DNA from: an uncultured Bacteroidales bacterium
Lineage (GTDB): Bacteria > Bacteroidota > Bacteroidia > Bacteroidales > UBA932
Assembly (NCBI GenBank): GCA_934675095.1
Contig: CAKUPC010000003.1
Span: 1 to 64,000, forward strand
Direction: 5' to 3'
Length of the DNA stretch: 64,000 nucleotides
Position numbers and translations under genes: made by a program. The notes under the pieces were generated by a model. It was not told the origin of the DNA. It did no database searches and saw only the letters and a list, made by a program, of their open reading frames with translations. This document shows positions 42,263 through 50,858 of this stretch, piece after piece (position 1 is the first letter of the stretch; each line of letters begins with the position of its first letter).

Positions 42263-44320
42263 TCAATACTGCCTGATGCAGCGGACGGGACGGGCTATGC
42301 CGGTGCTGCCGGAGCCTTCTATGCGAAGGTTGCTGCCGACGAGCCAGCGGAAGCCGTAGAGCTTGCCGGACTTGTACTGGGCTGGATCGACGGTTGCAGT
42401 CCAGTAGTAGGCGGACTCGCCGACCTGAGCCATTTTGCCGTCCTGACGGTGACCGGTGCACGGAATGCGGGTGTTGATGTTGTCAGGGTCGGTGTAGGTG
42501 CGGATGAGACGACCGTAGTTACGCTTGCTGCGGCCTGTAGTGATGTTCTCGCTCCAGATTTCGGTGTAACCGTTGGCTGTCCAGCCGGCAAATGAGTTCC
42601 AGAGTTCCTCGCAGGTCGGGACGCGGTAGCCCACAGGACAAGGGTCATTGTTGGTCTTCGCGAGGGCAGCCTTTCTCGTCGTCTCATAGGTTTCCTTCTC
42701 ATCGGTTCCCTGTGCCCAGCCTTTCCATGTGTCGAAAGGTGCAAGGCCGTCGCCCCATGCGGTCACATCAATGTCATTGGCCCAGTTGGCGCCGTCGGAG
42801 CAGAAACTCATCGGAGTCTTTGCAGTCTCAGCGACAGAGGCTATCTCCTTGGTTGCGGTGAATCCCTCGCCGAAGGCAGCATTTGCAATCCAAGGCATCG
42901 TGCAGGTCGTGAACGGTTCATCCTCCTTTGCCGCGAAGCCTGTCTTGAAAGTTGACGTGCTGCCGTCCTTGAGAGTGCCGATTCCGGTGCGGCTCGCTCC
43001 CGGGAACGGGTCCTTGCGTCCCCACTGATAGACATTGCCGTGGATGCCGGCGTTGTCGGTGTTCTTCGTATTGAGTGCGCCGAGATTCCTGTCGAGCCAT
43101 GTAAAGCTCTTGTCCTCATTCACGAGATGAAGGCTCTGCCAATTCGCGACGGCCATCTCCTCAAGGCTCACGCCGGTGCTCCAGATGTGGAACGACCAGA
43201 CAATCTCGCGTGCTCCGCCGACTTCCCTGTAGAGAGCAATCACGGCGTTGCCGACATTTCCGCTTGCGGTGAACTCCACCTGAGACTTCTCCTTGTCGAA
43301 CTTGACTCCGGAGATGACCCATGACGGGTTCATCGGCTCCACTGCCTTCACGACCTCGGTGAGTCCGTCGTCCTCCTCGGTCCACTCGCACTCGACAGAA
43401 CTCCAGAGCCAGTCGGCGCCATCGGCTACGAGAGCAGTGCCGTCAACGGTCTTAGCGTCAAACTTGTAGGTCCCAGCAGACGCGACGACATAACAGTTAG
43501 CAGTCCCGTTCGCAGAGAGGTTGATTGCAGTTGAATAGGCTACTTCCACAGTCTTGGCCTCGCCGGCCTTGAGTTCGATGTCGTTGAAGCCGAAGTCCTT
43601 GCCTTCGCCGTCGCTGTCCGCGAGCTTCACCGCAAGAGTCTTATAGTCTCCGGCAGGGACATACATGAAGAAGGTCTTTGTTCCGCTCACGACGGCATTG
43701 CCGACATTGAGCTTCACCGAGGTGTTTCCGCTGACCTCAACGCTTCCGTCCTCGACCCCGACAGTCATGTCTCCGGACATCTGTGCCGCCGCACCGTCCG
43801 CACCGGTTCCGCCCACTTCAAGTGATGAGACGGTGGCGTTGCCGTTAACGACGACGGCAAGAACCGCCGCGACAGGCTTCATGACGATTCCGTCCCTGAG
43901 GCTTCCTGTACCCCCGAAAGGAAAGTCAGAAGGAAGCGCGCCTTCGGAATATGTCTGCTCCTGAGGGAAACTGAGTTTCACCTTTCCGTCAGTGACCGTC
44001 GCTCCGGATGCCGCCGGATAGAACGCGCAGAACTTGTCGCCGGCAATTGATGTTCCTGAGAAATCCGCCGCCTTTCCGTCGCCCTTGGCCTTGAGCGTCG
44101 TGACGCCGCTCTTTGAGAACAGGGACACGACATCGCCGTTGAACCATTGGGTTTTTGCCTCTGAGACAGGATTGTCAAGGACAATGTTTACCTTGATATT
44201 CCCTCCTGCAGGAGTGTTCGGGTCATCAGTCTTGCCTTCGGTGTCCTTCTGGCAGGAAGCAGCTGCGGCGCACAATGCTATGGCCGCAAGGCTCTTGAAA
44301 AATAAATGTTTCATATCCAT
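42263..44320 (-). CDS. Lipoprotein with fimbrillin-like N-terminus and FISUMP C-terminus
   Basis: 685 residues with lipobox AAAASC. Residues ~40-270 look fimbrillin-like (KTQWFNGDVVSLFSKSG, FMYVPAGDYKTLAVKL). The middle is a beta domain (NCYVVASAGTYKFD, VIALYREVGG). The C-terminal ~260 residues form a FISUMP domain: WLDRNLGA, VYQWGRKDPFPG, DPCPVGYRVPTCEELWN and ARPVRCIRQY. This same module ends the SGNH protein at 54545. It fits a surface glycan-binding role in the locus, filling the SusE/F position. Start may be two codons later. Confidence 0.78.
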   Translation of the reverse strand: MDMKHLFFKSLAAIALCAAAASCQKDTEGKTDDPNTPAGGNIKVNIVLDNPVSEAKTQWFNGDVVSLFSKSGVTTLKAKGDGKAADFSGTSIAGDKFCAFYPAASGATVTDGKVKLSFPQEQTYSEGALPSDFPFGGTGSLRDGIVMKPVAAVLAVVVNGNATVSSLEVGGTGADGAAAQMSGDMTVGVEDGSVEVSGNTSVKLNVGNAVVSGTKTFFMYVPAGDYKTLAVKLADSDGEGKDFGFNDIELKAGEAKTVEVAYSTAINLSANGTANCYVVASAGTYKFDAKTVDGTALVADGADWLWSSVECEWTEEDDGLTEVVKAVEPMNPSWVISGVKFDKEKSQVEFTASGNVGNAVIALYREVGGAREIVWSFHIWSTGVSLEEMAVANWQSLHLVNEDKSFTWLDRNLGALNTKNTDNAGIHGNVYQWGRKDPFPGASRTGIGTLKDGSTSTFKTGFAAKEDEPFTTCTMPWIANAAFGEGFTATKEIASVAETAKTPMSFCSDGANWANDIDVTAWGDGLAPFDTWKGWAQGTDEKETYETTRKAALAKTNNDPCPVGYRVPTCEELWNSFAGWTANGYTEIWSENITTGRSKRNYGRLIRTYTDPDNINTRIPCTGHRQDGKMAQVGESAYYWTATVDPAQYKSGKLYGFRWLVGSNLRIEGSGSTGIARPVRCIRQY

Positions 44321-44333
44321 AAAGTTATTAGTG

Positions 44334-46127
44334 TTATTTCATTTCTATCATCATCCAATTCTCCGATTTCAGATTCGTTGCTCCCGTGAAGGAATCTCTC
44401 GTCGTGCCCTTTATGAGTTCGGCGTCGAGGAGAACCGCATCAGCAAAGTCTCCGAAAGTTGAGAGAGGGACTGATATCTCGACAATGATTCCCTCGTCGG
44501 ACCGGCCGTCATCAGGAGTGCCGAGCACATTCACGCAGCACTTTGCGGAAACGGACGAAGCCGCATTCCATCCGGCGGTACGGCTGTACCCCGTGACGAC
44601 CGATGTCCCGTCTGTGCGGGCTGTAATCTTCAAGGCCCGGTCAAGGCTGCCGTCCTTTGAGGCGAGATAGACATTGACGTCGTCCCCGACACTTATGTAG
44701 TCGTCGGCACGCTCGACAAGGATGTAAAGGTTTTCAGCATCATGCGCGGCCCTTATGACCGCCTGATCCTCATCAGAGACGCTGCCGAGAAAGAGAGCCT
44801 GGTCGGAAGTCCACTCGCCGTTGTTTCCATCGACGGCCACGGATGTCTCCGGAGCAAGAATCCTGTGGTTCAGGTAGAACTTGCCGAACTGGATTCCACC
44901 TGCGGAGGTGTGCATGGCGGCAAGAACCTCGTGCGGACCGATTACCTCGGTCGCGCCCCAGAAACCCCTGCCCGGGAACGGCTGAATCCAGTCCGATGTC
45001 CATGAGGAGCCGTTGAAAGTGCGCCCGTCGCAGCTTCCGAGCTTCATGCTGAAAATGCTGCTGATGTTGCAGGAAATCAGGGTTTCGCCGGAGCGGAACT
45101 GACTCACATAACCGGCCGCTCCCTTGAAGAGGTTGCTCTGCCTGTCCTCCGGGCCGACCTCGCCATCACCAAGGTGCTTCCACTCGTCCTTTCCATAGAC
45201 AAGGGACATCCAGTAGCTGGTGTCGCCGCTGGTCGCGCTGGTCTCAAGCCTCGCCTCCATAAATCCGAGCAGGGTGTGTCCGTCGTTAAGCAGACGCACT
45301 GACGGCATCTGGTCGGTGTAAATCGGGGTGGTGCCGCTGTCGTACTTGTACTGGCGGATGACCTTCCATGGGTTGCTCAACCCGGTCGGAGTCCAAGTCC
45401 GCCCTTTGTCTTGAGAGACAATCATTGATGTCCCCGAGTTCTTGAGAACCGGGTCGGTGTCGGTGAAATAGCACTGAACCTCACCGGAAGGCAGTTCAAG
45501 CAGGTACGGTTCCCATGTCGAACCCTGATAGATGACCTGCTCGTCCGACCATGTCTCGCCGTTGTCCGATGAGCGGCGCATCATGATGCCGTTGTCGGCA
45601 GGGCTCGTGCGGTAGGCCTTGTTAGCCCTGAAAGCCACGGCCACGAGTATGTCCCCGTCGGAGAGCACCACGGCATCGGCGGATGAGAAACGACGGTTGT
45701 CGGTGATGCCGGCGGTCGTCGTGACGTCATAAGGGCTGAATACCCTGCGTCCCTGAGTCCACGAAAGGAGGTCGTCGGACTTGGTGTAATATATCGTCGA
45801 GGCAATCTGATCCTGCTGATAGAACATGATGAAACTGCCGTCGGCGCATTTCTTAACTCTCGGATATATCGGTTTCGTGCATCCGAGCACCGAGGTCGGG
45901 ATGGTCTGCTGAAACTCATATATCGGTTCAAGCGTACTGTGGCTCTCAACTCCCCTGTGGGAATCAAGTCCCTCGTCGATGAGGTTGAAGTCGGAGATGC
46001 GGTGCACCTTCGCCGTCGGCTTCACGTCGTCTGTGCCCTGAGGAGGTGTTTTCTGACAGGCAATGGCGGTGAAAGCCGAAAGCGTCAGGAATGTAGTCAA
46101 AAGAATCATATTCTTCTTAATTTTCAT
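44334..46127 (-). CDS. BNR/Asp-box propeller lipoprotein with C-terminal CBM9-like domain
   Basis: About 597 residues from MKIKKN, with lipobox AIAC. Residues ~40-380 are a sialidase-fold propeller: YPRVKKCADGSFIMFYQQ, and Asp-boxes SSDNGETW and SQDKGRTW. The C-terminal ~200 residues read as a CBM9/DOMON-like beta-sandwich (VDGNNGEWTSDQALFLG, LYILVERADDYIS). No FRIP arginine motif of GH33 sialidases is seen, so another retaining or inverting glycosidase (for example GH93-like) or a pure binding protein is possible. It follows susD by 20 bases. Confidence 0.75.
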   Translation of the reverse strand: MKIKKNMILLTTFLTLSAFTAIACQKTPPQGTDDVKPTAKVHRISDFNLIDEGLDSHRGVESHSTLEPIYEFQQTIPTSVLGCTKPIYPRVKKCADGSFIMFYQQDQIASTIYYTKSDDLLSWTQGRRVFSPYDVTTTAGITDNRRFSSADAVVLSDGDILVAVAFRANKAYRTSPADNGIMMRRSSDNGETWSDEQVIYQGSTWEPYLLELPSGEVQCYFTDTDPVLKNSGTSMIVSQDKGRTWTPTGLSNPWKVIRQYKYDSGTTPIYTDQMPSVRLLNDGHTLLGFMEARLETSATSGDTSYWMSLVYGKDEWKHLGDGEVGPEDRQSNLFKGAAGYVSQFRSGETLISCNISSIFSMKLGSCDGRTFNGSSWTSDWIQPFPGRGFWGATEVIGPHEVLAAMHTSAGGIQFGKFYLNHRILAPETSVAVDGNNGEWTSDQALFLGSVSDEDQAVIRAAHDAENLYILVERADDYISVGDDVNVYLASKDGSLDRALKITARTDGTSVVTGYSRTAGWNAASSVSAKCCVNVLGTPDDGRSDEGIIVEISVPLSTFGDFADAVLLDAELIKGTTRDSFTGATNLKSENWMMIEMK

Positions 46128-46147
46128 ATAATCAGATATTTTTGTTC

Positions 46148-47641
46148 TCAATATCCCGGATTCTGGTCTTTGGAAACATCCATCCCCTTGTTATAGAGGA
46201 ATTCATCGTTCGGAATCGGAAACCAGTAACCACCGTCCTTCACTATAGTGCCCTTTGCCTCAAGGACATACTCGGCGAGCTTTCCGACACGCTTGAGGTC
46301 GTTGTAGCGCTTGCCTTCGTAGCAGGTTTCGTAAAGCCGTTCCTTGAGCACAAGTTCGATGAACTTGTCCGCAGTGGAGTAATCTGCCAGCCTGTAATCG
46401 ACAGACGGGTCGGCTGTCGTTGAAGGCTTGCCGTAGGCGCGTCTGTGAACCATGTTCAGGGCTTCGAGAGCCTCGGAAGTCGGAGCGCCCGCAGCACGGC
46501 AGGCGGCCTCGGCATAGTAGAGCAGCAGGTCGGCGTAGCGGTACATAGGGTAGTCGTTCCCGGCAGCGTCGCCGTTGGCCTTTGTCGCGGTAAACTTCTT
46601 GTTCATGACCCAAATTTCCCCGTCGGCTTCGGACTCATAGATATTGAACGCCTTTCGCAGGTCGGCGTCGTCCCAATCGGCGATGCGAGGGTTGTCGTAG
46701 GTGGCGTATATACCGTAATAGTTAGACCCGTTGAAGTACTGGCCTCCGCGATGGTACATGGCCGCGAAGCAGGAACCGTAAGACTTGTCGAAGGAGTCGG
46801 AGTACTTGAGGTAGAAGATTTCCTCTGTGCTTGACACGAGGTCGGGGCTGTAGAGATTGTAGAAGTCATCAGGAACGCTGACCTCGACGAGGGAATAGTT
46901 CTTCGAGTCAATCACCGCCTTTCCCGCTGCTGCCGCCTCCGTCCATTTCTCCTCAAGAAGATAGACCTCGGTCAGAACCGTGTTCGCCGCCATCTTCTGC
47001 GGCCGGCCTGCCATCTTCGCCTTGTCAGGCAGGTGAGCGACGGCATAGAGCAGGTCACTCTCGCAGAGAGCATAGATGTCCTTCACCGGGGTGCGCGGAT
47101 AGTTGATGTCTCCGCTCTGGTGCATGTTCTCCTCGGTGACGAGCGGAACCGCTCCCCAATTCTGAGCAAGGTGCAGATAGGTGAAGGCTCGGATGAACCT
47201 TGCCTCGGCTACCAGATGCTCAATTTCCTCGGATGAGGCCTGCTGTGCGTCAGGAGCGTTGAGTATCACGATGTTCGCGAAACGTATTGCCCTGTACATG
47301 CAGGCCCAGGCATCATTGGTTCTCGCTGTCAGCGTCGGGTCAAGTCCCTCGTAGTCGCTGGCGGAAGCGTAGGAACCGTTGCCGTTGCAGTAGTCGGACA
47401 TGGCCTCGACGATTATCGGGTAGTAGCGGCTGAAGCAGTTGTAGCGCTTGAGCTGGTAATAGGAGGAGAAGAGCACGGACTCGATGTTCTCGGCATTGTC
47501 CATAAATCCTTCCGAAGCCTCCTTGACAGGCTGTTCCCTCAGGCACTCCATGTCCTGAAACGCGGAACATCCCGGAAAGAGAAGAAGTGCGGCGGCAATA
47601 GCCGCAAGGCCGCCGTGACATATATTCGTATTCATATTCAT
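46148..47641 (-). CDS. SusD/RagB family glycan-binding lipoprotein
   Basis: 497 residues with lipobox LFPGC. The N-terminal SusD region is typical (NAENIESVLFSSYYQLKRY), and the TPR-like helical frame includes AEARFIRAFTYLHLAQNWGAVPLV. The C-terminal RagB/SusD part is GKRYNDLKRVGKLAEYV and YWFPIPNDEFLYNKGM, ending in DQNPGY. SusD forms the lid on the SusC barrel and captures glycans at the cell surface. It lies 36 bases after susC. Confidence 0.95.
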   Translation of the reverse strand: MNMNTNICHGGLAAIAAALLLFPGCSAFQDMECLREQPVKEASEGFMDNAENIESVLFSSYYQLKRYNCFSRYYPIIVEAMSDYCNGNGSYASASDYEGLDPTLTARTNDAWACMYRAIRFANIVILNAPDAQQASSEEIEHLVAEARFIRAFTYLHLAQNWGAVPLVTEENMHQSGDINYPRTPVKDIYALCESDLLYAVAHLPDKAKMAGRPQKMAANTVLTEVYLLEEKWTEAAAAGKAVIDSKNYSLVEVSVPDDFYNLYSPDLVSSTEEIFYLKYSDSFDKSYGSCFAAMYHRGGQYFNGSNYYGIYATYDNPRIADWDDADLRKAFNIYESEADGEIWVMNKKFTATKANGDAAGNDYPMYRYADLLLYYAEAACRAAGAPTSEALEALNMVHRRAYGKPSTTADPSVDYRLADYSTADKFIELVLKERLYETCYEGKRYNDLKRVGKLAEYVLEAKGTIVKDGGYWFPIPNDEFLYNKGMDVSKDQNPGY

Positions 47642-47677
47642 TCACATATTAAAATCATGGCACTCAGAAATTTAAAC

Positions 47678-50638
47678 TCAGAAACTTACCCTCAGTCCGA
47701 AGGTGTAGCTCCGCGTCGGAGGATAGGAGAAATAGTCAATTCCCTGACTCACGGAAGAACTTCCGCCGTAGGAGTTGACATCAGGGTCGTAGAACGGATA
47801 TTTCGTTAAGGTAAAGAGGTTCTGCGCACTCAGATAGACATTTATCCTGTTAATCCATCGAACCTTATCCACAGGGATGTCGTAGGACAGTTCAAGGTTC
47901 TTCAGACGGAAGTAGGAGCCGTCATAAACGAAACGGTCGGACATTTTGAGCGATGCGGTCGCGGCAGGGGTGAGCGCCGGAAAGGCCGCGTCCGGGTTAT
48001 CCTCTGTCCAGTGGTCGTCAAGGACGGCCTTCATGGTGTTGATGCCCTTCGCGCCGGCGTAGTTGTAACAGAGCGAGGCCATGCTGAGGGAGTAGATGTC
48101 GTTGCCGACAGAACCCTGGAAATATGCGCTGAGAGTGAAGCGCCTGTAGCTGAGGGCGGTATTGAGTCCGAAGGTAAGGTCAGGATTAGGGTCACCGATG
48201 ACCTGCTTGTCCTTTTCGTCAATCTTTCCGCTCTTGTCGGTGTCGATGTACTTGACTCGGCCCTTGTCGTCGTAGCCGTCCTCGACATAACCATAGAACA
48301 CGCCGATAGGCTTACCCTCGCGGAGAAGGTTGATGTAGTCGTTGATGATGGTGATGCTCCTCTTGGTTCCATAGACATCCTCATGGTCGGGGAGTTCGAT
48401 GACCCTGTTGCGGTTGAGCGAGAGGTTTCCGCCGATGTCCCACTTGAAGTTGCGGGTTTCGACGGCACGCCCGTCAATCTGCAGCTCCACGCCCCAGTTG
48501 CGCATGGTGCCTATGTTCTTGGTACCGTCGGTGTAACCGGATGAGCCCGGAAGTTCCACGGTGTTGAGCAGGTCGTAGGTGTTTTTCCAGTAGAAGTCGG
48601 CGGTCAGTCTCAGACGGTCGCGCCACATCCCGTAGTCGAACCCGACATTCCACTGCTCGGTGGTCTCCCAGACGAGTCCGAAGCGATACTTGCTGGACGG
48701 ATGATAAATCGTGTAGAGTTCTTTGTTGAAGACAGTCTTTTCCGGAGTGAGGAGGTCGAGCGTCGCATAGGGGCTGATGGCCGTGTTTCCGGTCATTCCC
48801 CAGCCGGCGCGGAGCTTGAAGTTGTTGATTACTGAAACGCTCTTCATGAACTCCTCCTCGGAGATTCTCCACGCGAGTGCCATGGACGGGAACGCGCCCC
48901 ACTTGTGTCCCTTGCTATAGCGGGAGGAACCGTCGGCGCGGAAGTTCACCGTGGCGAGGTAACGGTCCATGTAGTTGTAATTCACGCGCCCGAGGAAGGA
49001 GAGCATCACCCATTTGGCATATCCGGCAGAAGGGGTGCCGAACTTGCCTGCACTCGCGATTCCGTAGGTCTTGGCAACATCGGAAGTAAGGTCGGAACCG
49101 GACATCGCGGTCGAACGGGAAACGCTTTCCTCGTAGGTCGAGCCTATCATCGCAGAGATGCTGTGACCGCCCAGTTTCACGGAATAGTTGGCAGTAACCT
49201 CACCCGTGATGTCGTGAGCATCGCCAGTGGAGATGGAGATTTCGCCGAGCGAGTCGGGCATTCTGGTGCTCACATAGTTGTCCTGACGCGAGTTGCTGAT
49301 GTTGGCGTTGAATGCCCCGCGCAGGAAGAATCCCTTGAACGGCTTCCATGTGAGCGCCATGTTTGCCATTGTCCGGTTGGAGACCCACTTGTACTCCTTC
49401 TCGTTCACGAGCGCCATAGGGTTCTTGAGCCCCGACGGGGAGAAGGTGTAGTAGTCGCGCAGGGAGGTGTAGCTGCCGTCCTCCTGATAGGCCGGAAGGG
49501 TCGGGGTCGCCATGAGAATGGAGCTGAGTATGCCGCTCTGCTTGTTGTGGTGGGTCCTCGTGTAAATCAGCCCGGCCGTGAGGTCGAGGGTGGAGGAAAT
49601 CGCGTGGGTTATGGAAGTCCTCATGGACATCCTCGTGTAGGAGCTGTTCGGGATGATTCCCTGCTGGTCGAGTATGCTGCCGCCCACGGCAATCTTGGTG
49701 TTCTTAGTCCCGGCCTTCACGAGCACGGAATGGTCGTTGGTGACAGCCGGCCTGAAGATGAGGTCCTGCCAGTCCGTTCCCTTTCCGGCGGCGTCAATCT
49801 CCTCCTGAGAGAAGACCGACTTCTTCTGAAGGATGTTCTGATACTGCATATACTCCGACGCGTCGAGCAGGTCAAGCTTGTTGCTGACGAATCCTACGCC
49901 GACGCTTCCGTTGTAATCTACGGATGTCGAGCCTTCACGTCCTTTCTTTGTGGTGACGATTATGACACCGTTTGAACCTCGGGAACCGTAAATCGCCGTA
50001 GCCGACGCATCCTTGAGCACCTCGACGCTCTCGATGTCGGCGGTGTTGAGCATTGCGGCCATACCGGGAAAACCGTCAATAATCCACAGCGGGTCGTTTC
50101 CTCCATTGATGGAGTTGGTTCCCCTGACACGGATGCTGACCGTAGAACCCGGCTCGTTTGTCACCGATCGCACCTCCACTCCGGCAAGCCGTCCCTGAAG
50201 AGCCTGAGAGACGCTGCTGGTTGCAAATGAGGAGAGCTGCTCGCCGGAAACAGAAGCGACGGCTCCCGTAAGGTCCTTTTTCTTCACCGCGCCGTAGCCG
50301 ATGCTGACCACGGAGCTTTCGTCGAGGACATACTTTGACGCTGTCATGCGGATGTCCGTCACCGGTCCATCGACCACCGCCCTCGCATTCTCCATTCCGA
50401 GACAGGAGCACTCAAGGACATTTCCCCGGACAGCGTTCGGAAGGGAATAGCGTCCGTCATTGTCCGTAATCACATAGTCCTTGTTGCTCAGAAGAGTAAC
50501 CACAACTCCCGGAAGAGGAGTCCCGACTTCGTCCGTAACAGTGCCGCTGACACCCTTGCTGTCCTGAGCCAATGCCGGGATGCAGAGAAACGCGGCGAAA
50601 ACTGCGGAAACGAAGATTTTTTTAATGCTTCTTCTCAT
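47678..50638 (-). CDS. SusC/RagA TonB-linked outer-membrane glycan transporter
   Basis: 986 residues from MRRSIKKIFVSAVFAAFLC, with a signal peptide. A carboxypeptidase-like domain (VSGTVTDEVGTPLPGVVV) is followed by SusC plug motifs (DESSVVSIGYGAVKKKDLTGAVASV, IRGTNSINGG-type RVRGTNSINGGNDPLWIIDG, SATAIYGSRGSNGVIIVTTK) and a barrel ending in RSYTFGLRVSF. It imports oligosaccharides using TonB energy. The frame extends 46 codons upstream, but that leader has no signal peptide. It is divergent from the sensor gene, 220 bases apart. Confidence 0.96.
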   Translation of the reverse strand: MRRSIKKIFVSAVFAAFLCIPALAQDSKGVSGTVTDEVGTPLPGVVVTLLSNKDYVITDNDGRYSLPNAVRGNVLECSCLGMENARAVVDGPVTDIRMTASKYVLDESSVVSIGYGAVKKKDLTGAVASVSGEQLSSFATSSVSQALQGRLAGVEVRSVTNEPGSTVSIRVRGTNSINGGNDPLWIIDGFPGMAAMLNTADIESVEVLKDASATAIYGSRGSNGVIIVTTKKGREGSTSVDYNGSVGVGFVSNKLDLLDASEYMQYQNILQKKSVFSQEEIDAAGKGTDWQDLIFRPAVTNDHSVLVKAGTKNTKIAVGGSILDQQGIIPNSSYTRMSMRTSITHAISSTLDLTAGLIYTRTHHNKQSGILSSILMATPTLPAYQEDGSYTSLRDYYTFSPSGLKNPMALVNEKEYKWVSNRTMANMALTWKPFKGFFLRGAFNANISNSRQDNYVSTRMPDSLGEISISTGDAHDITGEVTANYSVKLGGHSISAMIGSTYEESVSRSTAMSGSDLTSDVAKTYGIASAGKFGTPSAGYAKWVMLSFLGRVNYNYMDRYLATVNFRADGSSRYSKGHKWGAFPSMALAWRISEEEFMKSVSVINNFKLRAGWGMTGNTAISPYATLDLLTPEKTVFNKELYTIYHPSSKYRFGLVWETTEQWNVGFDYGMWRDRLRLTADFYWKNTYDLLNTVELPGSSGYTDGTKNIGTMRNWGVELQIDGRAVETRNFKWDIGGNLSLNRNRVIELPDHEDVYGTKRSITIINDYINLLREGKPIGVFYGYVEDGYDDKGRVKYIDTDKSGKIDEKDKQVIGDPNPDLTFGLNTALSYRRFTLSAYFQGSVGNDIYSLSMASLCYNYAGAKGINTMKAVLDDHWTEDNPDAAFPALTPAATASLKMSDRFVYDGSYFRLKNLELSYDIPVDKVRWINRINVYLSAQNLFTLTKYPFYDPDVNSYGGSSSVSQGIDYFSYPPTRSYTFGLRVSF

Positions 50639-50813
50639 GTAATTATTGTAATTATTAATTATGGGTTCATCAAAGTCCGCCGGAGAGTCATGCCGGTCTT
50701 CAGGGCGGAATTTCACGATGCAAATTTCCATATTCCCGGGCATCTCTCCGCGCACATTTTCTTCATATCCCGACAAATTTCCGTCAAACCTGCGGAGACT
50801 GCGTTCAAATGGC

Positions 50814-50821
50814 TATATTTG
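50814..50821 (+). promoter_or_regulatory. -7 box of the hybrid sensor gene
   Basis: TATATTTG is a full match, 38 bases before the ATG at 50859. The -33 region is weak. Confidence 0.55.
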
Positions 50822-50858
50822 CAGTCACAGGATATATATCCATAAACCACAGGAAACA

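Noticed and set aside
44334..46127. True GH33 sialidase
   Set aside because: Asp-boxes are present, but the FRIP/RIP arginine motif of sialidases is not seen.
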